Origin: Helicobacter pylori
Lineage (GTDB): Bacteria; Campylobacterota; Campylobacteria; Campylobacterales; Helicobacteraceae
DNA length: 64,000 bases
Assembly (NCBI RefSeq): GCF_016748675.1
Contig: NZ_CP051534.1
Location: 620,001-684,000 of the forward strand
Reading direction: 5' to 3'
Position numbers and translations under genes: made by a program. The notes under the pieces are model-generated. The model was not told the DNA's origin. It made no database searches and was given only the letters and a program-made list of their open reading frames with translations. Of this stretch, positions 9,301 through 19,857 are shown piece after piece (the stretch's first letter is position 1; every line of letters begins with the position of its first letter).

Positions 9301-12300
9301 GTGAAAACAGCGCCGGAAATTCCCTAACCCTAGAAAACAACACTTTCAATTCCTATAACATCAACGCAAAAGTGCAAAATCTAATTTTTAACAACAACTC
9401 GTTTAATGGCGGTAGCTATTCGTTTAATGACACTAAAAACACCACCTTTAAGGGCACAAACACGCTCATTAATAGCGATCCTTTTAGCCGTCTTAAAGGC
9501 TCAATCGCTATTGACAATAATAGTATCTTTAACATTGAAAGGGATTTGACCAACAACACCACTTACACGCTTTTAAGCGGGAATAACATTAAATATAACA
9601 ATCAAATTTTAACGGATAGTGTTTTTTCAAAAAATTTGTGGAATTTGATCCATTATGGTGGTGAGAGAGGGACTTTATTAAGGGCGGAGAAAAACACTTA
9701 TTTTGTGCAATTCACCCAAAGCAATGGTCAAAAATTTGTTTTTGAAGAGACTTTTAATCCGGGCTCTATCACCTATAAATATTTCACTCTCAATTCTTCG
9801 CCTTTCCACACAGACGCTGATTCTAAGGATATTTGGAGTCAAGTAAGGAAGCAATTTGATTTCATTCCAGGAAAAACCCCGGTGTGCGTTGGCGTGTGCT
9901 ATATCGCGCCTTATAAAAATCAAGACCTTGTCGGCTCTAGCGCTTTTGCGTGGTCGCTGAACTTTGGGGCTACGGTGGTAGGGACTTTGCTTTTAGGGAG
10001 CGCTCAAGAAAAGGCCAATAACAATGGCGGATCTATCTGGTTTGGTAAGAATAATTTGCTGTATTTGCACGGCAATTTCAACGCGACTAATATCTTTTTA
10101 ACGAATAACTTTAATGTCGGCAACCCTAATGCTGGCGGTGGGGCGACGATTAGTTTTAACGCTGATGAAACCTTGAACGCTGACGGGTTGAATTACACGA
10201 ATTTCCAAACCGTGGCTATGGGCTTACAAACCAGCGCGAGCCAGCATTCATGGGCGAATTTTAATTCCAAGCTTTCTATGGAGATTAAAAACTCTAATTT
10301 TAGGGATTTCACATGGGGAGGCTTTAATTTTAATTCAGGGCGTATCACTTTTGAAAACACCACTTTTAGCGGCTGGACTAATATTAACGGAGCGACTGAA
10401 AGCGGTTCGTCGTATGTGAATATGGTTGCGAATACGGATTTGATTTTCACTAATTCCATTTTAGGAGGGGGCGTTCGCTATGATTTGAAAGCTAATAACA
10501 TTATTTTCAATAACACTCAAATGGTGATTGATGTGTCTAAAAATGTGAATCAATCCACATTGAACGGGGATGTGACTTTCAATCATTCCAGGCTTTCAGT
10601 CAAACCCAACGCGGCTATCAATATTGGGGGGGATCAGACCCAAACGATTTTAGAAAACGCTTCAAGCCTTTCTTTTTATAACAATAGCGTAGTGAATTTT
10701 AACGGCACGACTGCTTTTAACGGGGTTTCTTACTTGAATTTAAACCCTAACGCTCAAGTAAGCTTCAATCAAGCGAATTTCAATAACGCTAATGTAACCT
10801 TTTATGGCATCCCGCTATTTGGTAAAACGCCTGATTTTGGCAACTCTGCACGCCTGATTAATTTCAAAGGGAATACGAATTTTAATCAAGCCACGCTTAA
10901 TTTAAGGGCTAAAAATATCCATATCAATTTCCAAGGCGCTTCCACTTTTGAAAATAACTCTACGATGAATTTAGCTGAAAGTTCCCAAGCGAGTTTTAAT
11001 ACGCTTAGCGTGGAAGGGGAAACGAATTTCAACCTCAATAACTCAAGCTTGTTGAATTTTAATGGCGATAGCGTTTTTAACGCTCCTGTGAGTTTTTATG
11101 CCAATAATTCTCAAATTTCTTTCACTCATTTGGCGACTTTTAATGCAGACGCTTCTTTTGATTTAAGCAACAACAGCACCCTGAATTTTCAAAGCGTTCT
11201 TTTAAATGGCGCTTTAAACCTTTTAGGCAATGGCGCTAACGCTCTATCCATTAATGCAAGCGGGAATTTTAGCTTTGGAACTCAAGGCGTTTTGAATCTG
11301 TCTAATGTGAATTTGTTTGATGCAAAAAACAAGCCCTTAGTTTATAATGTTTTACAGGCTCAAAACATTCAGGGTTTAATGGGGAATAACGGCTATGAAA
11401 AGATCCGTTTTTATGGCATACAGATTGACAAGGCTGACTACTCGTTTAATAACGGCGTTCATTCTTGGAGTTTCACTAACCCGCTCAACACGACTGAAAC
11501 GATTACAGAAACCTTGCATAACAACCGCTTGAAAGTGCAGATTTCTCAAAACGGCGCTTCTAATAATGAGATGTTTAACCTCGCTCCTAGCTTGTATTTT
11601 TACCAAAAAAACCCTTATAATGAAACCGAGAATTCCTATAATTACACAAGCGATAAGGCCGGCACTTATTATTTAACGAGCAATATCAGAGGCTTTAATC
11701 AAAACAATGAAACACCCGGGACTTATAACGCGCAAAACCAACCCCTACAAGCCTTACACATTTATAATCAGGCTATCACTAAGCAGGATTTAAGCGTTAT
11801 TGCCAGCTTGGGTAAGGAATTTTTGCCTAAAATGGCTAATCTTATCGCTTCAGGGGTTTTAGATCATCTCAATCTCAATAGCCCGAATGGTTTTGAAACT
11901 CTTTTTGGTATCTTTGAAAAGTATGGTATCACTTTAAACCAAGAAAATTGGAAGAGCTTATTAAAGATTATCAATAATTTTTCTAACACGGCTAATTATA
12001 ATTTCTCTCAAGGCAATCTCGTTATAGGAGCGATCAAAGAAGGGCAAACGAACACTAATAGCGTGGTGTGGTTTGGAGGCGATGGCTATAAAAATCCATG
12101 CGCGGTTGGGGATAACACTTGCCAGATGTTTAGGCAGACTAATTTAGGGCAATTGCTTAATTCTAGTGTGCCTTATTTGGGCTACATTAACGCTAATTTT
12201 AGGGCTAAAAACATTTACATTACCGGAACCATCGGCAGCGGGAACGCTTGGGGGAGCGGAGGGAGCGCGAATGTGTCTTTTGAAAGCGCGACGAATTTAG

Positions 12301-12310
12301 TGCTTAATCA
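6377..12310 (+). repeat. five dispersed VacA-type passenger modules
   Basis: A module with the pattern W/R/G-F-G ... G-Y-x-x-G-x-F-x-A-x-x-I-x-I-T-G ... S-G-N ... G-G-G-A-x-x-x-F occurs five times in the autotransporter passenger, at about 6377-6520, 7606-7785, 8860-9042, 10036-10190 and 12064-12310. The first copy is legible only after correcting the T4 and G6 frameshifts. The third and first copies also share the downstream text SW-x-N/F ... T-N-x-D-F-x-N-Q-T-P-x-G-G-F-N. Shorter FNGGSFNF-type repeats sit at about 8110-8270. The spacing suggests successive duplications of a beta-helix segment. Confidence 0.65.
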
Positions 12311-14709
12311 AGCCAATATTGACGCTCAAGGGACTGATAAAATCTTTTCTTATCTAGGGAAAGGTGGCATTGAAAAGCTTTTTGGAGAAAAAGGTTTAGC
12401 GAATGCGCTTTCTAATATTGTTTATGAAGAAAGCTTGAATGATAACGCTATCCCTAAAGATTTAGCCAACATGATCCCTAAAGATTTTGGATCTAAGACT
12501 TTAAGCTCTTTGTTTAGCCCTACTGAAGTGAATAATCTCTTAGGCGTGAGCGCTTTTAAAAACGCGATCATGGAAATTTTAAATTCTAAAACGGTGGGCG
12601 ATGTTTTTGGTGAAAACGGGCTTTTAAACGCTCTAGATCCTATAAAAAGAAAAGAAATTGATCAAATGCTTTTAGAACAGATCCAAGCCCATTCTTCAGG
12701 GTTTGAAAAATTCATCGTTAAAACTTTAGGGATTGAAAATGTAGAGAATTTCATCAATAACTGGTATGGCAAGCAAAGCTTGAGTTCTTTTGCCAATAAT
12801 TTTGTGCCTGGAGGCTTGAATCAAGCCCTGGATAAAATAGGCTCTAGCTCTGATGCCAAAGACTTACAGAATTTCTTGGATAAAACGACTTTTGGGGATA
12901 TTCTCAATCAAATGATCAATCAAGCCCCCTTAATCAATAAGCTCATTTCTTGGCTAGGCCCACAAGATTTGAGCGTGTTAGTCAATATCGCTTTAAATAG
13001 CATCACTAACCCCAGTAAGGAATTATTGGGCGCGATTTCTGGAATGGGTCAAAAAGTGCTGAACGATTTATTAGGCGAAGGCGTAGTGAATAAAATCATG
13101 AGCAATCAAGTCCTAGGGCAAATGATCAATAAAATCGTCGCTGATAAGGGATTAGGAGGCGTTTATCATCAAGGTTTGGGATCCATACTGCCTCAATCTT
13201 TACAAAAAGAATTGGAACAATTTGGCTTTGGATCTTTACTAGGCTCTAGAGGATTACACAATCTCTGGCAAAAAGGGAATTTCAATTTCGTGGCTAAAAA
13301 CCATGTGTTTGTGAATAACAGCTCGTTTAGTAACGCCACAGGGGGGGAATTGAATTTTGTAGCGGGCAAGTCCATTATTTTTAACGGGAAAAATACGATC
13401 AATTTCACGCAGTATCAGGGCAAGCTTTCTTTTGTTTCTAAAGATTTTTCTAATATTTCATTGGATACCTTAAATGCTACCAACGGCTTAACGCTTAACG
13501 CTTCTAAAAATGACATTAGCGTCCAAAAAGGGCAGATTTGCGTGAATGTTTTAAATTGTATGGGCGAGAAAAAAGCCAATCTTTCAAACGCAAGCGCTCC
13601 AACTAATGAAACGCTGGAAGTGAATGCGAATAATTTCGCTTTCTTAGGAACAATTAGAGCGAATGGATTAGTGGATTTTTCAAAAGTCTTACAAAATACC
13701 ACGATCGGGACTTTGGATTTAGGGCCAAACGCTCTTTTGAGGGCGAATAACTTGATCGTGAATAACGCCTTTAACAACAATTCTAATTACAGGGTTAGTA
13801 TCAGCGGTAATTTCAATGTGGCCAAGGGTGCAACTTTTAGCACGAATGAAAATGGTTTGGATGTGGGAGGGGATTTCAAGAGCGAAGGGTCATTGACTTT
13901 CAATCTCAAGCGTCCAACTGATAAAACGATATTAAGCGTGACTGGCACTTCCACGATCATGTCTTATAATAATCAAGCTTTAATCAACTTTAACACCCAA
14001 CTCAAGCAAGGCGCTTACACGCTTATAGACGCTAAACGCATGGTTTATGGCTATGATAATCAAACGATTCTTGGAGGGAGCTTGAGCGATTACCTCAAGC
14101 TTTACACCCTCATTGATTTTAACGGCAAACGCATGCAATTAAAGGGCGATTCGTTAAGCTATGACAACCAACCGGTCAATATTAAAGATGGGGGTCTTGT
14201 GGTGAGCTTTAAAGACCATCAAGGGCAAATGGTGTATTCATCTATCCTTTATGATAAAGTTCAAGTTAGCGTCTCTGATAAGCCCATGGATATTCATGCC
14301 CCTAGTTTGGAGTATTACATCAAATACATTCAAGGCAGCGCTGGTTTGAATGCGATCAAATCTGCGGGCAATAATTCCATTCTGTGGCTGAATGAGCTTT
14401 TTGTGGCTAAGGGGGGTAATCCCTTGTTCGCTCCTTATTATTTGCAAGACAATCCCACTGAACACATTGTTACTTTAATGAAAGATATTACTAGTGCTTT
14501 AGGCATGCTTTCTAAACCCAATCTTAAAAACAATTCCACCGATGCTTTGCAGCTCAACACTTACACGCAACAAATGAGCCGTTTAGCCAAGCTTTCTAAT
14601 TTCGCTTCCTTTGATTCAACGGATTTTAGCGAACGCTTGAGCAGTCTTAAAAACCAAAGATTTGCTGATGCGATCCCTAATGCGATGGATGTGATTTTAA
14701 AATACTCTC

Positions 14710-15542
14710 AAAGGGATAAATTGAAAAACAACCTTTGGGCAACCGGCGTTGGGGGCGTGAGCTTTGTGGAAAATGGCACAGGAACGCTCTATGGTGTCAA
14801 TGTGGGCTATGACAGATTCATTAAGGGTGTGATTGTTGGAGGGTATGCGGCTTATGGGTATAGCGGGTTTTATGAACGCATCACTAATTCTAAATCCGAT
14901 AATGTAGATGTGGGCTTGTATGCGAGGGCTTTCATTAAAAAGAGCGAGCTAACCTTTAGCGTCAATGAAACTTGGGGGGCTAATAAAAACCAAATCAGCT
15001 CCAACGACACTTTGCTTTCTATGATCAATCAGTCTTATAAATACAGCACATGGACGACGAACGCGAGAGTTAATTACGGGTATGATTTCATGTTTAAAAA
15101 TAAAAGCATCATTTTAAAACCTCAAATTGGTTTAAGGTATTACTATATTGGCATGATCGGTTTAGAAGGGGTAATGAATAATACGATCTATAATCAGTTT
15201 AAAGCGAACGCCGATCCGTCTAAAAAATCCGTTTTAACGATTGATCTTGCTTTGGAGAACCGCCATTATTTCAACACAAACTCTTATTTTTATGCGATTG
15301 GCGGCGTCGGTAGAGACTTGTTAGTTAATTCTATGGGGGATAAATTGGTGCGTTTCATTGGTAACAACACTTTGAGTTACAGAAAAGGCGAGCTTTACAA
15401 CACCTTTGCGAGCATCACTACGGGCGGGGAAGTGAGGTTGTTTAAAAGCTTTTATGCGAACGCTGGGGTAGGGGCTAGGTTTGGATTGGACTACAAAATG
15501 ATCAATATTACCGGAAATATTGGAATGCGTCTAGCGTTTTAG
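14710..15542 (+). other. autotransporter beta-barrel domain
   Basis: This is the C-terminal translocator of the giant autotransporter. It starts around NNLWATGVGG and runs to the final GMRLAF. It shows alternating amphipathic strands, Gly/aromatic-rich turns (GVNVGYDRF, GGYAAYGYSGF, NARVNYGYDFMF) and a terminal Phe expected for BAM recognition. The layout matches the VacA barrel as I recall it. Confidence 0.85.
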
Positions 15543-15548
15543 GGGGTT

Positions 15549-15566
15549 GGGGCTTACCCCTTTTTT
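15549..15566 (+). terminator. rho-independent terminator after autotransporter
   Basis: GGGG, the loop CTTA, then CCCC and six T residues lie directly downstream of the autotransporter stop. The stem is short but GC-pure and followed by a T tract. The convergent ABC permease gene ends just beyond it. Confidence 0.6.
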
Positions 15567-15601
15567 GAGCTATTAAATAAATCAATGGTGGGATTAAGGA
15601 T

Positions 15602-16358
15602 TTAACGCATGCGTTCTTTTGGTGTTAGTAACATGCGATTAGCGCTTAGTAAAAATAAAATAATGCCACCAATAATGAAAAATGTTGAAGTTGCTAAAAC
15701 CAGTATAGTATCAATCCCTTGAAAAGCTTTGATTAGAAGTTGATTAAGGTAGTAAAAAATAGATGTTTTGATAAATAATTGACCAATATTAGGTAGGTAT
15801 TCTAAAGGAACAAAAACGTTACAAGACATTAGCGCATAGAGATTGATGATATTACAAAATCCTAAGATGCTTTGTTCGTTTTGAAAAATTCTAGCTACAA
15901 AAATGGCCAAGCAAAAACAAAACAATGCGCTTGAAAAAACACTAACAAACCCCAAAATAAGCGCTTTAAAATTAAGAATAGTGATGATATTGAGTGCATA
16001 AAAAGAGAGAACAATAAAGATAAAAGCATATAGGATTACAACGATTAGTCTTGAAGCGATTAATGCTAGAGTTATTTGTTTGAAAGTTGCTGGTGATAGC
16101 ATGTAGAACAAGAATATATTATGCGATTCTCAAGCTTGTTATAGCTTGAGTGAGGCCAAAGATCGCGCTAGAAATAATAAGGAGTCCCATTAGACCTATA
16201 ATATTATTAAGGTAAAAAATTTCAGTGGTATTTTTTGAAAAAACAAAAATTAGTAATAGGAGCATTAAAATAGGATAAATAAAAGTCCAAAATAGTGCGC
16301 TTGTATTGGTGAGATAAGATTTGATTTCAAGTTTTAGGATAGATAGAATTGCTCCCAC
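15602..16358 (-). pseudogene. ABC-2 type permease, split by a frameshift (HP0611/HP0612-type)
   Basis: Two consecutive minus-strand frames together make one ABC-2 permease of about 250 residues. The upstream frame (16358-16119) has a cytoplasmic N-terminus and two TM helices (about residues 22-40 and 50-72) and stops at TAA 16121-16119. The next frame carries on with NIFLFYMLSPATFKQ and four more hydrophobic helices down to 15602. The shift lies at about 16118-16124: the reading frame has one base too many or two too few. The start codon overlaps the end of the ATPase gene by one base. The substrate is unknown. As written the exporter is probably inactive, unless the two halves assemble as separate chains. 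Confidence 0.72.
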
Positions 16359-17059
16359 TAAATATCCTTTAGTAATGCTAATAAGTCTTTTGTGGTTGGT
16401 TTTTCTTTAAAGTTAAAAGTTTTAGCTACAGATTTTAATATAGAATTTAAAGGTTTGTATTGAGCAATGTTGCCATTCTTAAGGAGCAATACCCATTCGA
16501 AACTATCTAAGACAATAGGATCATGAGTGGCGATGATACTTGTAAGTTGTTGGGTGTTGCACAAGCTTATGAGATTTGATAGTCTTATAAGAGCGTTTTG
16601 CTCTAAACTAGTTTCTGGTTCATCCATAATAATTAATTGGGGGTGGTGGCTAAGAGCTAAGTCAATCTTTAAGCGCTGTTTTTGTCCATCGCTTAGGTGT
16701 TCGTAGGTTTTATTCAAAAGATTTTTTTCAAATAGATTTGGAGTGCAGTTTTTGTGAAAAAATTGATAGAATTTAAAAAGGTCGTTTGCGTTTAATCCAG
16801 GTGGGTAGTTGAATAGGTTAGAGACAACTCCCAATTGCTTGCGTTGTGGTATAACATTGTCGTGGTATGGAATATTATTGTTTTGTGCTTTAAAATGATA
16901 GTCTGATCTAATGCCTAGAATAGTGTTGATAAGCGTTGATTTTCCAGCACCATTTGTGCCAATAATGGCTGTACTAGTATGACTTTTAAATGAAAAATCT
17001 TGTATATTTAAAGCGTTTTTAAACATGGTTTTTGGGTGTATGCTGATGTTAGAAATCAT
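16358..17059 (-). CDS. ABC transporter ATP-binding protein (HP0613-type)
   Basis: This is the ATPase subunit of the exporter whose permease lies directly downstream with a one-base overlap. It has a Walker A motif near residue 35 (GTNGAGKSTL), a Q-loop region, a signature motif near 124 (HLSDGQKQR), Walker B with catalytic Glu (LIIMDEPETSL) near 148 and a switch His (IATHDP) near 180. At 233 residues it is a single-domain ATPase. A short minus-strand leader with GGGGAT-like sequence precedes the start. The ATPase is intact although its permease is broken. The transported substrate cannot be inferred. Confidence 0.9.
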   Translation of the reverse strand: MISNISIHPKTMFKNALNIQDFSFKSHTSTAIIGTNGAGKSTLINTILGIRSDYHFKAQNNNIPYHDNVIPQRKQLGVVSNLFNYPPGLNANDLFKFYQFFHKNCTPNLFEKNLLNKTYEHLSDGQKQRLKIDLALSHHPQLIIMDEPETSLEQNALIRLSNLISLCNTQQLTSIIATHDPIVLDSFEWVLLLKNGNIAQYKPLNSILKSVAKTFNFKEKPTTKDLLALLKDI

Positions 17060-17187
17060 AAAATCCCCTTATATAGAAATGATTTAAAATCCTATTTAGG
17101 TTTATTATATTCAAATGATGGTTTTATTGAGTGCAGTGTTACTAAAAAATTAACTGATCTTTATTTAAACGAGCCAAAAGCGTTACC

Positions 17188-17375
17188 GATAGACACGCTC
17201 TAATCGCATCAAACGACTTTAAAAAGCGTTCCAACCCCAAAAAATAGACAAAGCCAAGGCTTTAAATAAGAAAGACCCTAAAAGAGAAACGGAGCTTTTG
17301 ATTTTCCATTCTCAAAACCCTAAATACTCTTTCGTTTTTTGTCCGTTATTGGTTTATGGGTGTTTTAGCATATAA
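17188..17375 (+). pseudogene. degenerate coding remnant of unknown origin
   Basis: Two short plus-strand stretches look protein-coding in adjacent frames. The first reads DRHALIASNDFKKRSNPKK from 17188 and stops near 17244. The second reads KIDKAKALNKKDPKRETELL and onward from 17241 to TAA 17375, overlapping the 3' end of the ribbon-helix-helix gene. There is no start codon or ribosome binding site. I do not recognise the family. The rest of the 17060-17353 gap is AT-rich and holds nothing else that I can support. Confidence 0.3.
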
Positions 17376-17689
17376 AATTCCAACGCTTTTTCAAAGAGGA
17401 GCGAGCGGTTAGAAAAGCCTTTCTCTTTCATGTATTCATCCACTTTAGCCATAAAACTGGGCGAAAGCAAAACGCTGTGATTGATTCTTCGCTCTTTGCT
17501 TGTTTTTTCTTCGTATTCTATCTCTTCTATTTCAGCTAACAAACTGGGTGAGAGCGAAATGTTAAAACTGCTCCTTCGTTCGCTGCTCACTTTTATTTCT
17601 GCTTCTAGCTCAGCTAATTCGGTTAGCAACCTTTTGCGTTTGGCTTGTAAAGCCTGAATGGTTGTGTGCGCTTTATGGTGTTCCATCAT
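17354..17689 (-). CDS. small ribbon-helix-helix-like protein with an internal duplication
   Basis: This is a protein of about 110 residues. Residues 7-38 are helical and coiled-coil-like. Two related segments follow: ERRSSFNISLSPSLLAEIEE (about 38-57) and ERRINHSVLLSPSFMAKVDE (about 66-85). Each is a beta strand plus the start of helix A of a CopG/Arc-type ribbon-helix-helix fold. Only the second continues into a full second helix (SNRSLLFEKALEFYML). DNA binding or antitoxin-like regulation is an inference from the fold. No toxin gene is adjacent. The AAGGAGC ribosome binding site fits the second of two tandem ATG codons best, giving start 17686. The gene sits where HP0614 lies in 26695. Confidence 0.6.
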   Translation of the reverse strand: MMEHHKAHTTIQALQAKRKRLLTELAELEAEIKVSSERRSSFNISLSPSLLAEIEEIEYEEKTSKERRINHSVLLSPSFMAKVDEYMKEKGFSNRSLLFEKALEFYMLKHP

Positions 17690-17810
17690 TGCTCCTTAAA
17701 ATATCTCTATTTTTCGCATTCTACTATAAAATAGGATTTTGTGAGTAAATTCATTAAGAATGAAAATTGGAATTTTTCTTTAGAATTTAACCAGGTATTT
17801 GATTTTAATT

Positions 17811-19781
17811 TTAATCCAATTCCTTAAGGCGCTTCAATAATTCTTCTTCATTCAAAACGCTCACGCCATGTTTTTGTGCTAGAGCGAGTTTTGAGCCGGG
17901 GTTTTCTCCAACGATTAAAAAATCGGTTTTAGCGCTCACGCTTGAAGCAATTTTTGCCCCTAAATTTTCTAACATTTGAGCGTATTCTTGCCGTGGTTTA
18001 GAAAGTGTGCCGGTTAAAACAATCGTTTTATTATTGAAAACAGAAGAGCTTTTTTGCTTTTCTTCAGCCATATCGCTATTTTTAGGGTTCAACAAATCAA
18101 ATAACGATCGGATAAATTCTTGATTGCTCGCATAAAAATTGACTAAAGAGCGCGCCATTTCCACCCCAAAGCCTTCCATTTCTAAAAACTCAGCTTCGCT
18201 TTTTTCTAACACATTTAAGCCGTATCTGGCTAGCGTTTTACTCGCTCCCTTGCCAATATGCTCAATCCCTAAAGCGTTGATCAAACGCCATAAGGGAGGG
18301 TTTTTGCTTTTTTGAATAGCGTCTAATAGGTTTTGAGCTTTTTTGATTTTGAATTTGTCTAGCCGCATTAAATCTTCTAATTTTAAAGCATACAAATCCA
18401 AAGCGTTAACAATGAGTTTTTCTTCAAAAAGTTGCTCTATGACTTTATCGCCCAAGCCTTGAATGTTCAAAGCGTCTTTAGAAGCGAAATGAACCAAGCT
18501 TTCTTTCAACCTTGCCGGGCAATTAAGGTTTTGACAATAAGTAAAAATCTCTTCGCACAAAAGCTCATGCGAACATATAGGGCAAACTTTGGGGCGTTCA
18601 ATTTTATGTTGCGAGCCGTCTCTATAAGTTTCTAAAGGTTTGATGATTTTAGGGATCACATCGCCGCTTCTAATGACAACAACCCTATCATTGAGCATGA
18701 TATTCTTTTTTTCAATTTCAGAATAATTGTGCAAGGTCGCTTTCGTAACCATGACTCCAGCAATTTCTACAGGTTCTAAAAGAGCGACTGGGGTTATCGC
18801 CCCGCTACGCCCCACTTGGTTGATGACTCCTACAATTTTGGTGTGTTTTTCTAGAGCCGGGAATTTATAAGCGCAAGCGAATTTAGGGGATTTTTGCGTG
18901 TAGCCTAGCTCCTTTTGAATATCCAACTCATTCACAACGATCACCATGCCGTCTAAAAGGGCAAAAAAGCCCTCCCTTTCTCTAATCAGGGTGTGGTAAT
19001 TTTCTTCTATTTCTTGGTGGTTTTTGTTTAGGCTTAAGTATTGAATAGCGCTAAAACCTAACGAGACGATAAAATCCAAACACTCCTTAAAGCTTAGGAA
19101 ATTTAAAGAATGCTTGCCCACGCCCCAAGGAATGAATTGCAATTTACGCTTTTTAGTGATTTCGCTATCAAGCTGCCTCAAACTCCCTGATGCGGCATTT
19201 CTAGGGTTAGCGAATAGGGGTTCATTAGCGTTTAGGCGTTCTTTGTTTAAAGCGTCAAAATCCTCTTTAGAAATGATCACTTCGCCCCTGATTTCTATTT
19301 CTTCATTATAAGCGATAGAATGGGGGATATTAGCGATGTGTTTAGCGTTGTTAGTAACAAGCTCTCCTTCTAAGCCATTGCCTCTAGTGGTTGCCTTCAC
19401 TAGCTTGCCATGTTGATACAAAAGATTGAGCGAAACCCCATCAAGTTTGGGCGAACACACGAATGAAGCGTTAGGATAAGCTTTTAAAATGCGTTGCAAC
19501 CACGCTTGCAATTCACTTTGATTGAACACATCATCTAAGCTCCACATCCGCATTAAATGGGGGTTTTTATTGAATGAATTGGTGGTAGTAGCCCCCACTT
19601 TTTGAGTAGGGGAGTTAGCTTGAATACCATTAGGGTTTTTTTCTTCATAAGCTTTTAATTCTTGATAAAGTTCATCATAGATCGCATCGCTTACGATGGG
19701 TTCATCAAGGTTGTAATAATGGTGCGATAGGGTGTTTAAATATTCAATTCTTTCTAAATATTCTTTTTGGCTTTTTATCAT
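17811..19781 (-). CDS. ligA: NAD-dependent DNA ligase LigA
   Basis: It seals nicks in duplex DNA using NAD+ and is essential in replication and repair. The adenylation domain carries the nucleophilic lysine K112 in the motif SPKLDGVSL. Downstream are the OB fold, a four-cysteine zinc finger (CPICSHELLCEEIFTYCQNL, about 393-412, plus a following Cys), the helix-hairpin-helix domain (about 435-565) and a C-terminal BRCT domain (about 580-650, with TIVLTGTLSKPRQEYAQML). Its length of 656 residues is normal. The gene diverges from cheV. A TATAAT on the minus strand at 19822-19817 is a plausible -10 element. Confidence 0.97.
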   Translation of the reverse strand: MIKSQKEYLERIEYLNTLSHHYYNLDEPIVSDAIYDELYQELKAYEEKNPNGIQANSPTQKVGATTTNSFNKNPHLMRMWSLDDVFNQSELQAWLQRILKAYPNASFVCSPKLDGVSLNLLYQHGKLVKATTRGNGLEGELVTNNAKHIANIPHSIAYNEEIEIRGEVIISKEDFDALNKERLNANEPLFANPRNAASGSLRQLDSEITKKRKLQFIPWGVGKHSLNFLSFKECLDFIVSLGFSAIQYLSLNKNHQEIEENYHTLIREREGFFALLDGMVIVVNELDIQKELGYTQKSPKFACAYKFPALEKHTKIVGVINQVGRSGAITPVALLEPVEIAGVMVTKATLHNYSEIEKKNIMLNDRVVVIRSGDVIPKIIKPLETYRDGSQHKIERPKVCPICSHELLCEEIFTYCQNLNCPARLKESLVHFASKDALNIQGLGDKVIEQLFEEKLIVNALDLYALKLEDLMRLDKFKIKKAQNLLDAIQKSKNPPLWRLINALGIEHIGKGASKTLARYGLNVLEKSEAEFLEMEGFGVEMARSLVNFYASNQEFIRSLFDLLNPKNSDMAEEKQKSSSVFNNKTIVLTGTLSKPRQEYAQMLENLGAKIASSVSAKTDFLIVGENPGSKLALAQKHGVSVLNEEELLKRLKELD

Positions 19782-19816
19782 TTTTGTAAAAACCTTTTAA
19801 ACTAAATTAGGGTAGT

Positions 19817-19822
19817 ATTATA
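19817..19822 (-). promoter_or_regulatory. candidate -10 element for ligA
   Basis: A perfect TATAAT on the minus strand lies about 36 bases upstream of the ligA start, in the 76-base divergent gap with cheV. No -35 element is required for the usual extended -10 promoters of this species. Confidence 0.45.
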
Positions 19823-19857
19823 ACATTTAATCTTTGATAGGGCTTAGGGGAAATTAG

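Larger units (their letters stand above)
5982..15542 (+). pseudogene. faaA: VacA-like giant autotransporter FaaA, 5' end frameshifted (HP0609/HP0610-type)
   Basis: This is a type V secreted surface protein of the VacA-paralogue group. I recall the HP0609/0610 locus as FaaA, reported to localise to the flagellar sheath. From ATG 5982 the frame encodes a long basic N-terminus and, once one A is added to the run at 6147-6152, a signal segment (IFLGLGFVSALSAEDYN). Two more single-base losses follow: T4 at 6417-6420 and G6 at 6481-6486. After the third, the frame returns to that of ATG 5982 and stays open to TAA 15542. The passenger is rich in Asn, Gly, Ser and Phe with beta-helix-type repeats. 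The last 280 or so residues form the autotransporter beta-barrel, ending GMRLAF. As read, the only long open frame (from about 6468) lacks a signal peptide, so full-length secretion is not predicted unless the frameshifts are slippage-corrected or artefactual. A split gene is also the state I recall for strain 26695. Confidence 0.88.

Noticed and set aside
17354..17689. Toxin-antitoxin pair with the RHH protein
   Set aside because: No toxin-sized frame lies next to it; the only neighbours are the remnant and ligA.
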